Source: Arthrobacter sp. efr-133-R2A-120
GTDB taxonomy: Bacteria > Actinomycetota > Actinomycetes > Actinomycetales > Micrococcaceae
DNA: 64,000 nt
Direction of reading: 5' to 3'
NCBI RefSeq assembly: GCF_030209835.1
Contig: NZ_JARVRF010000049.1
Location: 62,001-126,000, forward strand
Made by a program: the position numbers and the translations under genes. Below are positions 56,135 to 64,000 of this stretch, piece after piece (position 1 is the first letter of the stretch; each line of letters begins with the position of its first letter). The notes beneath the pieces were generated by a model. The model was not told the DNA's origin and searched no databases. It worked only from the letters and a program-made list of their open reading frames with translations.

Positions 56135-58027
56135 ATGTGTGGAATCGTAGGTTACGTTGGCAATTCATCCCGCCGGGCAGAAGCCGGGCACTCGGCTCTC
56201 GACGTCGTGCTTGAAGGACTCCGGCGGCTTGAATACCGCGGCTATGATTCAGCCGGAGTCGCAGTGGTGGCTAATGGAACCATCACAGCCCGGAAGAAGT
56301 CCGGAAAACTGAGCAATCTGTTGAACGAGCTCGAAGGCAATCCGCTCCCGGACTCGCTGACCGGCATCGGTCACACCCGCTGGGCAACCCACGGCGGACC
56401 CACCGACCAGAACGCCCATCCGCATCTGGCCGATGGCGGACGCTTGGCCATGATCCACAACGGAATCATCGAAAACTTCGCAGAGCTCAAGCAGGAACTC
56501 ATCGCCAAGGGTGTCACTTTCGAGTCGGAGACGGACACCGAGGTTGCAGCAGCACTTCTGGGCGATATTTTCCGCAACCAGCTCAATGGGGACTCTTCCA
56601 ACGGCAAGCTCACCAAAGCGATGCAGCTCGCCTGCCAGCGGCTCGAAGGCGCTTTCACGCTCCTCGCAGTGCACGCCGAGCGGCCGGACGTCGTCGTGGC
56701 CGCCCGTCGCAACTCCCCCCTTGTTGTAGGACTGGGGGAAGGCGAGAACTTCCTTGGCTCGGACGTTTCCGGCTTCATCGATCACACGCGCCGCGCCGTG
56801 GAGCTTGGCCAGGACCAGATCGTCACCATCACAGCCGACACCGTGGAGATCACGGACTTCTTCGGCGCCCCGGCGCAGGGCAAGGAATACCACGTCGACT
56901 GGGACCCGGCTTCTGCGGAAAAGGGCGGCTTCAGCTCCTTCATGGAGAAGGAAATCCACGACCAGCCCGACGCCGTCACCCAGACCCTCCTCGGACGCTC
57001 GGACATCAACGGCCAGCTGACCCTGAGCGAGCTCCGGATCGACCCCGAGCTGCTGAAACAGGTCAACAAGATCATCGTCCTGGCTTGTGGCACGGCTGCC
57101 TACGCCGGGATGGTCGCCAAGTACGCCATCGAGAACTGGTGCCGCATCCCCACCGAGGTGGAACTCGCGCATGAATTCCGCTACCGCGACCCGATCGTTG
57201 ACGCAAACACCCTGGTGGTGTCCATCAGCCAGTCCGGCGAGACGATGGATACCCTGATGGCCGTCCGTTACGCCCGTGAACAGGGCGCCAAGACGATCTC
57301 CATCTGCAACACCAACGGATCCACTATCCCGCGCGAATCCGACGCCGTTCTCTACACCCACGCCGGTCCGGAGATCGCCGTCGCGTCGACCAAGGCGTTC
57401 CTGGCCCAGATCACGGCTGCCTATCTTCTTGGTCTCTACCTCGCCCAGCTGCGCGGAAACATCTTCACGGGCCAGATCAAGGACGTGTTGGCGGACCTTG
57501 GCAAGATTCCCGCCCACATCCAGAAGATCCTCGACAATGCGGGTCCCCTCCGCGAGCTCGCCCGCAGCATGAAGGACGAGAAGTCGGTGCTGTTCCTGGG
57601 CCGCCACGTGGGCTTCCCTGTGGCACTTGAAGGCGCATTGAAGCTCAAGGAAATCGCGTACATCCACGCTGAGGGGTTCGCGGCCGGCGAGCTCAAGCAC
57701 GGTCCGATTGCCCTGATCGACGAAGGACAGCCGGTCTTTGTGGTGGTTCCCTCGCCGCGTGGCCGCGATTCCCTCCACGCGAAGGTTGTCAGCAATATCC
57801 AGGAAATCCGTGCCCGCGGTGCGCGCACCCTGGTGATCGCCGAAGAAGGCGACGAAGCCGTGCGGGCTTACGCCGAGCACGTTTTCTACGTGCCCCAGAC
57901 GCCTCCGCTCTTGATGCCGCTCCTCACCACTGTTCCGCTGCAGATTTTTGCGGCGGAGCTGGCCAAGGCGAAGGGGTACGACGTGGACCAGCCGCGTAAC
58001 CTCGCCAAGAGTGTGACCGTAGAATAG
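56135..58027 (+). CDS. glmS: Glutamine-fructose-6-phosphate aminotransferase
   Basis: The ATG at 56135 gives 630 residues beginning MCGIVGYVGNSS; Cys2 becomes the N-terminal nucleophile after Met removal. The glutaminase domain has EYRGYDSAG, TRWATHGGP and an HNGIIEN motif. Two SIS domains follow, with SISQSGETMDTL, STKAFLAQ and the C-terminal LAKSVTVE. The enzyme makes glucosamine-6-phosphate, the first committed step to UDP-GlcNAc, and GlmM acts next. acpS follows after 4 nt. Confidence 0.97.
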   Translation: MCGIVGYVGNSSRRAEAGHSALDVVLEGLRRLEYRGYDSAGVAVVANGTITARKKSGKLSNLLNELEGNPLPDSLTGIGHTRWATHGGPTDQNAHPHLADGGRLAMIHNGIIENFAELKQELIAKGVTFESETDTEVAAALLGDIFRNQLNGDSSNGKLTKAMQLACQRLEGAFTLLAVHAERPDVVVAARRNSPLVVGLGEGENFLGSDVSGFIDHTRRAVELGQDQIVTITADTVEITDFFGAPAQGKEYHVDWDPASAEKGGFSSFMEKEIHDQPDAVTQTLLGRSDINGQLTLSELRIDPELLKQVNKIIVLACGTAAYAGMVAKYAIENWCRIPTEVELAHEFRYRDPIVDANTLVVSISQSGETMDTLMAVRYAREQGAKTISICNTNGSTIPRESDAVLYTHAGPEIAVASTKAFLAQITAAYLLGLYLAQLRGNIFTGQIKDVLADLGKIPAHIQKILDNAGPLRELARSMKDEKSVLFLGRHVGFPVALEGALKLKEIAYIHAEGFAAGELKHGPIALIDEGQPVFVVVPSPRGRDSLHAKVVSNIQEIRARGARTLVIAEEGDEAVRAYAEHVFYVPQTPPLLMPLLTTVPLQIFAAELAKAKGYDVDQPRNLAKSVTVE

Positions 58028-58031
58028 CCGC

Positions 58032-58379
58032 ATGATTGTTGGCATAGGCGTAGACGTCGTAGACATTGAGCGCTTCGGGCGCCAACTTGAGAGGACCCCG
58101 GGCCTCCGAGACCGCTTGTTCGTTCCCGCGGAACGCGAGCTCAACACGCGGTCCTTGGCGGCGCGTTTCGCGGCCAAGGAAGCTGTGGCAAAGGTCTTGG
58201 GAGCGCCGGCGGGCATGAACTGGCAGGACTGCTGGATCGGCTTGGACCAGTACGGTCCCACCATCAAGGTGAAGGGCACCGTGCTGGCAGTGGCCGAGTC
58301 CAAAGGCGTGAAGCACTGGCACGTATCCATGAGCCACGACGGCGGAATCGCCACTGCCATGGTCATCGCCGAAGCCTAG
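58032..58379 (+). CDS. acpS: Holo-[acyl-carrier-protein] synthase
   Basis: The 115-residue protein begins MIVGIGVDVVDIERF with magnesium ligand Asp8, and has RFAAKEAVAKVL with Glu50. It transfers phosphopantetheine from coenzyme A to acyl carrier protein. A TAGAAT also lies six nt before its ATG, but it is made by the glmS stop region, and the 4-nt gap suggests that the gene is read with glmS. Confidence 0.96.
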   Translation: MIVGIGVDVVDIERFGRQLERTPGLRDRLFVPAERELNTRSLAARFAAKEAVAKVLGAPAGMNWQDCWIGLDQYGPTIKVKGTVLAVAESKGVKHWHVSMSHDGGIATAMVIAEA

Positions 58380-58393
58380 CAGCGCAAGCAACC

Positions 58394-59938
58394 ATGATCA
58401 GCGCCTTCACCGGAACACAGATCAGGGCAGCGGAACAACCGCTTCTTGATGCCGGGGGAGGCGCTGTTCTCATGCAGCGCGCAGCACACGGACTGGCGCA
58501 CGCCGTCGTCCGTGAACTCCGATCGGAAGGCCGCAGCCTTTACGGCTCGAGCGTTACGGTGCTGGCAGGCAAGGGGAACAACGGCGGGGACGGTCTCTAC
58601 GCCGCGGCAATGCTCGCGAAGCGTGGCATGCGCGCGACGGCGGTGCTCACCGCCGGTTCCGCCCATCCTGACGCCCTCGCGGCCTTCGAGTCCGCCGGCG
58701 GACGCGTCCATGTTTTGGACGGAGACAACGCCGAAGAACTAGCTGTGCTGGTTGCAGGCGACGATGTGGTCATTGACGCCATCCTCGGTACGGGTGCCCG
58801 CGGTGGCCTTGGCGGTTCCGCCGCGGAATTGATTGCTGCCTTGCAGGACCTGAAGCCCGATTTGGTCGTAGCCTGCGATACCCCCAGCGGAGTCGACGCC
58901 GACACCGGCGAGGTCCACTGGCCCGTCTTGACGGCGCGGCTGACCGTGGCCTTCGGGGGCGTCAAAGCCGGACTGATGGCCGATCCGGGTGAGGGCTGTG
59001 CTGGCAGGGTGATCCTGGTACCTATCGGCATCGAGGAATTTCTTCCGACACCTGCCCTCCGCCGTTTCTCTGCCCGTGACCTGGCTGCCGTTCTGCCGGA
59101 CCCGGGGCGGCGGGCCCACAAGTACACCCGGGGAGTCCTGGGCATAGTGGCAGGTTCCGAGCGTTACACCGGGGCCGCGGCGCTCTGTGTCGAAGCGGCC
59201 TCCAAGGCCGGCGCGGGAATGGTGCGGTACCTCGGCCCGGAAGTCGTGGCGCGACAGGTCCTGACGCGAACCCCCGAGGCTATCTGGGAGCCAGCCGAGC
59301 CCGGCCGGGTCCAGGCGTGGCTGCTCGGTCCTGGCCTGGACGAGGCCGAACAACTCCATCGAGCCCGCGACGTACTGGCCGCGGCGTCCGACGCCGGCCA
59401 GCCCGCCGTCGTCGACGCCGGAGCCCTGGAGCTCCTGCCGGAACGCTGCCCGCCCAACTGGATCCTGACCCCGCACGCGGGGGAGCTCGCGGCCCTTCTT
59501 GGCCGAGGAGAAGTGCGTGTGACACGGGAGGACGTCGAATCGCGGACCGTGCACTTCGCCCGGCTCGCGGCCGAGCACACCGGTGCGGTCGTCCTGCTCA
59601 AAGGTGCCACAACGGTGGTTGCTTCCCCTTCCGGGGCGGTCTTCAGCCAGTCGGATGGATGTCCGTGGATGTCAACGGCAGGCAGCGGGGACGTCCTTGG
59701 CGGGATAATCGGTGCTCTGGCTGCTGCTTACGCGGAGTCCGGGCTGGACGATGACGGCCCCTTCGCTGGACTGGGAATCGCCCCTGGAGAGCGCTGGGCT
59801 GCGGTAGCCGCGGTCGGCGCAAGCATCCACGGATTGGCCGGCAGCGCCGCCTCGGCGGGCGGGCCATTGACCGCTTCCGATGTCGCCGGGGCGGTTCCCG
59901 GCGTCTTCCGATTTCTTAGGGAATATCGCGCCGGATGA
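58394..59938 (+). CDS. nnr: Bifunctional NAD(P)H-hydrate repair enzyme
   Basis: The 514-residue protein joins two domains. Residues 1-215 form the epimerase part (YjeF-N) with LAGKGNNGGDGLYAA and DTPSGVDADTG. Residues 225-514 form the ADP/ATP-dependent dehydratase with NWILTPHAGELAALLG, VLLKGATTVVA and STAGSGDVLGGIIGAL. Together they repair hydrated NADH and NADPH. It follows acpS by 14 nt, probably in one transcript with glmS and acpS. Confidence 0.95.
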   Translation: MISAFTGTQIRAAEQPLLDAGGGAVLMQRAAHGLAHAVVRELRSEGRSLYGSSVTVLAGKGNNGGDGLYAAAMLAKRGMRATAVLTAGSAHPDALAAFESAGGRVHVLDGDNAEELAVLVAGDDVVIDAILGTGARGGLGGSAAELIAALQDLKPDLVVACDTPSGVDADTGEVHWPVLTARLTVAFGGVKAGLMADPGEGCAGRVILVPIGIEEFLPTPALRRFSARDLAAVLPDPGRRAHKYTRGVLGIVAGSERYTGAAALCVEAASKAGAGMVRYLGPEVVARQVLTRTPEAIWEPAEPGRVQAWLLGPGLDEAEQLHRARDVLAAASDAGQPAVVDAGALELLPERCPPNWILTPHAGELAALLGRGEVRVTREDVESRTVHFARLAAEHTGAVVLLKGATTVVASPSGAVFSQSDGCPWMSTAGSGDVLGGIIGALAAAYAESGLDDDGPFAGLGIAPGERWAAVAAVGASIHGLAGSAASAGGPLTASDVAGAVPGVFRFLREYRAG

Positions 59939-60012
59939 TCCCGGATGTTCCGTGAATGTCACATAGTCTGGCTAGGCTGGCAGGAAGTTATCCGGCACGT
60001 GAAGGAGAACAC

Positions 60013-62373
60013 ATGGACGTTTGGCCAGGAGCCGCTTACCCGTTGGGAGCCACTTTCGATGGCACGGGAACCAACTTCGCGCTGTTCAGCGAGAAGGCGG
60101 AAAAGGTGGAGTTGTGTCTCTTTGACGACGACGGGGAAGAAATTTCCTACACCGTCAGCGAAGTGGACGGGTATGTATGGCATTGCTACCTTCCCCACGT
60201 CCAGCCCGGACAGAAGTATGGCTACCGCGTGCACGGTCTCTATGACCCTGCCTCCGGGCAGCGCTTCAACCCGAACAAGCTTCTCCTGGATCCTTACGCG
60301 AAGGCCATCCACCGGCAGATCGACTGGGATCCGGCGCTTTTCTCTTACAACATGGGGGATCCGGACTCCCGCAATGACAAGGACTCCGCACCCCACATGA
60401 TGATGGGCGTGGTCATCAATCCGTTCTTCGACTGGGCAGGGGACCAGTTGCTGCGGATCCCGTATCACCGGTCCGTGATCTACGAGGCCCACGTCAAGGG
60501 CCTGACCCAGCTCCACCCTGAGGTTCCGGAAGAGCAGCGCGGCACGTATGCCGGCGTGGCCCACCCGGCCGTGATTTCCCATCTGCAGAAGCTCGGGGTG
60601 ACGGCTATCGAGCTCATGCCGGTGCACCAGTTCACGAACGACGGCATCCTGCAGGACAGGGGGCTGAACAACTACTGGGGCTACAACACCATCGGGTTCT
60701 TCGCCCCGCACAACAGCTACAGCTCCAAAGGCGATACCGGCCAGCAGGTCCAGGACTTCAAGGCCATGGTCAGGGCGTTGCACACGGCAGGCATCGAGGT
60801 CATCCTCGACGTCGTGTACAACCACACAGCCGAGGGCAACCACTTGGGCCCCACATTGTCCTTCAAGGGGATCGACAACGCCGCGTATTACCGTCTGATG
60901 GACGGTGACGAGAAGCACTACATGGACTACACGGGTACCGGGAACTCGCTGAATGTGCGCAGCCCTCACTCGTTGCAGCTGCTCATGGATTCCCTGCGCT
61001 ACTGGGTCACCGAAATGCACGTGGACGGTTTCCGCTTCGACCTCGCCTCCACGCTGGCCCGTGAGTTCTATGACGTGGACAAGTTGTCGACCTTCTTCGA
61101 ACTCATCCAGCAGGATCCTGTAGTCTCCCAGGTCAAGCTGATCGCCGAGCCGTGGGACGTCGGTCCCGGTGGCTACCAAGTAGGCAACTTCCCGCCGCAG
61201 TGGACGGAATGGAACGGCCAGTACCGGGACACGGTCCGTGACTTCTGGCGCGGCGAGCCCTCCACGCTGGGTGAGTTCGCCTCGCGGTTGACCGGATCGG
61301 CGGACCTTTACGAGCACTCCGGCCGCCGCCCGGTAGCCTCCATCAACTTCGTCACGGCCCACGACGGCTTCACCTTGGCCGACCTGGTGTCCTACAACGA
61401 GAAACACAACGAGGCGAACGGCGAAGGCAACAACGACGGCGAATCCCACAACCGTTCCTGGAACTGCGGCGTGGAGGGCCCCACCGAGGACCCGAAGGTC
61501 CTCGGCCTTCGTGCCCGCCAACAGCGGAACTTCATCGCCTCGATGCTCCTGTCCCAGGGTGTTCCGATGCTCCTGCACGGTGACGAGCTCGGCCGCACCC
61601 AGCGGGGCAACAACAATGGCTACTGCCAGGACTCCGAGCTGACGTGGATCAACTGGGAGAGCGTGGACCAGCCGCTCGTGGAGTTCACGGCCGCGGTCAG
61701 CGCATTGCGCGCCAAGCATCCCACCTTCCGGCGCAGCCGCTTCTTCGACGGACGCCCGGTACTGCGAGGCGAAGGCGAGAGGCTTCCGGACATCGTCTGG
61801 CTCGATGTCGACGGAACCACCATGACGCCGTCGGATTGGGACAGCGGCTTCGGCCGCTCCGTCGGCGTGTTCCTCAACGGTGACGGCATCCGCGGCCGGG
61901 ACAACCAGGGCCGGCGGATCACGGACGTCAACTTCCTGCTCTACTTCAACGCCCACGACGACGAAGTCGGTTTCAAGGTGCCCTCGGACGAATACGCACC
62001 TGCGTGGGACATCATCATCGACACCGCCGGCGGCGGAGCGGACACTCAACCTGTGCCGGCGGAATCCGTCCTGGGCGTTGGGGCCAAATCGCTCTTGGTA
62101 TTGCGGGCACACAGCATCCCGGACACGGATCCGGACCATTCCGTAGCGGCGTCCCTCGCCGCCTTGTCGCAGACAACCACCACCGAAACGGCTTCCTTGA
62201 CTGCGCCGGCCACACCGGCACCGTCCACCCGGAAGCTCCAGGTTGTACCGGAAACCGCACCCGAACCGAAAAAGCACCACGCTCAGGAGCCGAAGGCTGC
62301 CCCCGAAACCAAGCCTGCCGCTGCGCCGAAGAAGCCCAGAAAGCCACGCGCCCACAAGAACGGGGGATCATGA
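60013..62373 (+). CDS. glgX: Glycogen debranching enzyme GlgX/TreX
   Basis: The ATG at 60013 follows AAGGAG by five nt and gives 786 residues. The N-terminal CBM48-like part (YPLGATFDGTGTNFALFSEKAEKVELCLFD, here in two strands) is followed by a GH13 barrel with Asp343 (GFRFDLAS), Glu379 (IAEPWDVG) and Asp451 (TAHDGFTL). The C-terminal 55 residues are a Pro/Ala/Lys-rich tail not found in most GlgX proteins. It cuts alpha-1,6 branches and feeds TreY, which overlaps it by 4 nt. Confidence 0.95.
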   Translation: MDVWPGAAYPLGATFDGTGTNFALFSEKAEKVELCLFDDDGEEISYTVSEVDGYVWHCYLPHVQPGQKYGYRVHGLYDPASGQRFNPNKLLLDPYAKAIHRQIDWDPALFSYNMGDPDSRNDKDSAPHMMMGVVINPFFDWAGDQLLRIPYHRSVIYEAHVKGLTQLHPEVPEEQRGTYAGVAHPAVISHLQKLGVTAIELMPVHQFTNDGILQDRGLNNYWGYNTIGFFAPHNSYSSKGDTGQQVQDFKAMVRALHTAGIEVILDVVYNHTAEGNHLGPTLSFKGIDNAAYYRLMDGDEKHYMDYTGTGNSLNVRSPHSLQLLMDSLRYWVTEMHVDGFRFDLASTLAREFYDVDKLSTFFELIQQDPVVSQVKLIAEPWDVGPGGYQVGNFPPQWTEWNGQYRDTVRDFWRGEPSTLGEFASRLTGSADLYEHSGRRPVASINFVTAHDGFTLADLVSYNEKHNEANGEGNNDGESHNRSWNCGVEGPTEDPKVLGLRARQQRNFIASMLLSQGVPMLLHGDELGRTQRGNNNGYCQDSELTWINWESVDQPLVEFTAAVSALRAKHPTFRRSRFFDGRPVLRGEGERLPDIVWLDVDGTTMTPSDWDSGFGRSVGVFLNGDGIRGRDNQGRRITDVNFLLYFNAHDDEVGFKVPSDEYAPAWDIIIDTAGGGADTQPVPAESVLGVGAKSLLVLRAHSIPDTDPDHSVAASLAALSQTTTTETASLTAPATPAPSTRKLQVVPETAPEPKKHHAQEPKAAPETKPAAAPKKPRKPRAHKNGGS

Positions 62374-64000
62374 GGACACCCGTCTCCACGTACAGGCTCC
62401 AGATCAGGCCTTCGTTCACGCTCCAGGACGCGGCGGCCCTCACGGGTTATCTACGCGAGCTCGGAGTGGATTGGGTGTACCTGTCGCCTATCCTGACGGC
62501 GGAGGAGGGCTCGGACCACGGTTACGACGTCACCGACCCCTCCACCGTTGATGCTTCGCGCGGCGGAGCCGAAGGGCTCGCGGCGCTCTCCAAGGCGGCA
62601 CGGGAAGCCGGCCTCGGGGTTCTGGTGGATATCGTCCCGAACCACATGGGCGTTGCGTCGCCTCCGCAAAATGCCTGGTGGTGGTCCCTCCTCAAAGAGG
62701 GCAGGACCTCCCGCTATGCGGAAGCGTTCGACGTCGACTGGGACTTCGGTGGCGGAAGGCTCCGGATCCCGGTCCTCGGCAGCGACGACGACGTCGACAA
62801 GCTGGAAGTGGTCGACGGCGAATTGCGCTACTTTGACCACCGCTTCCCGCTGGCCGAAGGCAGCTACTTCGCCGGTGACGACGCCAGGGACGTCCATGCG
62901 CGCCAGAACTACGAATTGCTCGGCTGGCGCCGGGCTGACGACGAACTGAATTACCGCCGCTTCTTCGCGGTCAATACACTGGCCGGGATCCGTGTCGAAA
63001 TCCCGTGGGTCTTCGCGGAAGCCCACGCGGAGGTCGCCCGGTGGTTCCGAGACGGGCTTGTGGACGGGCTGAGGATCGATCACCCGGACGGGCTCGCGGA
63101 CCCTGCCGGGTACCTTGAGCGCCTCAAGGAAACCACGGTCGGTTCCTATCTGCTCGTCGAGAAGATCCTCGAGCCAGGGGAGGAACTTCCGGAGAACTTC
63201 GACTGTGAGGGGACCACAGGCTACGACGCGCTCGCCGACGTCGATCGCCTTTTCGTGGATCCCGACGCCGAAGCGCAGCTTGACGCCTTGGATGCCAGGC
63301 TCCGGGGCACCGTGGGGCCCGCCGATTACCAGGCCATGATCCACGGCACCAAGCGGCGCATTACGGACGGCATCCTGCGTTCGGAAATCCTGCGGCTCGC
63401 GAGGCTCGTCCCCGAGTCTCAGGAACTGCCCCGCCACAAGGCGGCCGACGCCCTGGCTGAGACCATTGCCTCGTTTCACGTCTACCGAAGCTATCTCCCC
63501 TACGGCAAAGACACCTTGGTTGACGCCGTTGAACGGGCCGCCCGGACCAGGCCGGAACTGGACCAGGTCCTCAAGGAGCTGCTTCCGCTGCTGCTCGACG
63601 CCAGCAGTGAACTCGGCCGCCGCTTCCAGCAGACCTCCGGCATGGTCATGGCCAAGGGCGTGGAAGACACCGCGTTCTTCCGTTACACGCGCCTTGGCAC
63701 GCTGACTGAAGTGGGAGCGGATCCCACCGAATTCGCCTTGTCCACGGCTGGATTCCACGAGCGCATGGTACGCCGCCAGGCACTGCTGCCGCTGTCCATG
63801 ACCACACTGACCACGCACGACACCAAGCGCAGCGAAGACACCCGGGCCAGGATCTCCGCTATCTCCGAGGCCGTCCCCGAATGGGAAGCATTCGTGGATC
63901 GCATGCAGGAACTGGCTCCGATTCCCGACGGGCCACTCGCAGCCCTCGTATGGCAAGCGATCGCCGGTGCTTGGCCGGCCAGCCGTGAACGCCTCCAGGG
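62370..64000 (+). CDS. treY: Maltooligosyl trehalose synthase TreY, 3' end outside the window
   Basis: The ATG at 62370 overlaps the glgX stop (ATGA) and the frame stays open to the window edge, giving about 543 residues of a protein usually near 770. Family features are STYRLQIRPSFTLQDAAAL at the start, YLSPILTAEEGSDHGYDVTD, nucleophile Asp237 (RIDHPDG), Glu264 (LVEKILE) and the later MAKGVEDTAFFRYTRL and TTHDTKRSEDTRAR. It turns the reducing end of maltodextrins into a trehalosyl end; TreZ, expected next, would release trehalose. Confidence 0.96.
   Translation, partial: MRTPVSTYRLQIRPSFTLQDAAALTGYLRELGVDWVYLSPILTAEEGSDHGYDVTDPSTVDASRGGAEGLAALSKAAREAGLGVLVDIVPNHMGVASPPQNAWWWSLLKEGRTSRYAEAFDVDWDFGGGRLRIPVLGSDDDVDKLEVVDGELRYFDHRFPLAEGSYFAGDDARDVHARQNYELLGWRRADDELNYRRFFAVNTLAGIRVEIPWVFAEAHAEVARWFRDGLVDGLRIDHPDGLADPAGYLERLKETTVGSYLLVEKILEPGEELPENFDCEGTTGYDALADVDRLFVDPDAEAQLDALDARLRGTVGPADYQAMIHGTKRRITDGILRSEILRLARLVPESQELPRHKAADALAETIASFHVYRSYLPYGKDTLVDAVERAARTRPELDQVLKELLPLLLDASSELGRRFQQTSGMVMAKGVEDTAFFRYTRLGTLTEVGADPTEFALSTAGFHERMVRRQALLPLSMTTLTTHDTKRSEDTRARISAISEAVPEWEAFVDRMQELAPIPDGPLAALVWQAIAGAWPASRERLQ

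Noticed and set aside
56249..58366. A 705-codon open frame antisense to glmS and acpS
   Set aside because: It covers two well-supported genes, has no ribosome binding site and no recognisable domain.
59959..62355. A 798-codon open frame antisense to glgX
   Set aside because: It mirrors glgX almost exactly, as expected for strong third-position GC bias, and it is rich in Val/Arg/His without domain features.

Overview
The window looks like a chromosome segment of a high-GC Gram-positive actinomycete of the family Micrococcaceae, with Arthrobacter and its relatives the closest fit. The grounds are GC-rich codon use, many GTG and TTG starts, TANNNT-type -10 boxes, a short-lid adenylate kinase, an L36 with intact zinc ligands, a spc operon with no rpsN between rplE and rpsH (as reported for Micrococcus luteus), and MscL, GlmM, Nnr and TreX/TreY proteins of actinobacterial type. 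This is read from sequence alone, without a database search.

Layout. 1-4657: the end of a very large polytopic membrane protein, a 41-residue membrane peptide and a GH1 beta-glucosidase. 5047-10391: the S10 operon (rpsJ-rplC-rplD-rplW-rplB-rpsS-rplV-rpsC-rplP-rpmC-rpsQ), closed by a hairpin. 10740-18000: the spc operon (rplN-rplX-rplE-rpsH-rplF-rplR-rpsE-rpmD-rplO, terminator, secY-adk, terminator, map). 18083-32638: an accessory catabolic and transport block. It holds a carbohydrate-type ABC transporter without its ATPase, an amidohydrolase, a GntR/FCD regulator, and a divergent operon with two paralogous TIM-barrel proteins around a complete peptide-type ABC importer, ending in a P1-family peptidase. 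32896-36081: infA-rpmJ-rpsM-rpsK-rpoA-rplQ, then truA to 37004. 37160-45517: a complete Tad/Flp pilus locus on the minus strand with three Flp pilins. 45813-46800: rplM-rpsI. 47000-52018: a three-gene membrane glycosylation unit (a GT2-GtrA fusion and two related GT-C enzymes). 52179-59938: glmM, mscL, a VanY-like carboxypeptidase, coaA, glmS, acpS and nnr. 60013-64000: glgX/treX and the 5' part of treY.

How it fits together. A conserved backbone (ribosomal proteins, secretion, initiation factor, RNA polymerase alpha, tRNA modification, cell-wall precursor and cofactor genes) is interrupted at three junctions (map/infA, truA/rplM, rpsI/glmM) by accessory modules for nutrient uptake, surface pili and cell-surface glycosylation. 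The least familiar unit is the 21.6-32.6 kb catabolic block. One 18-bp perfect palindrome sits between two divergent -10 boxes and could control both arms. Two of its enzymes (the first TIM-barrel protein and the amidohydrolase) lack metal ligands that their families normally keep. I saw no tRNA, rRNA, CRISPR array, insertion sequence or prophage gene. Several non-operonic genes (truA, glmM, glmS, mscL, the first TIM-barrel gene) have a TANNNT box 6-8 nt before the ATG and no Shine-Dalgarno, which suggests leaderless transcripts.
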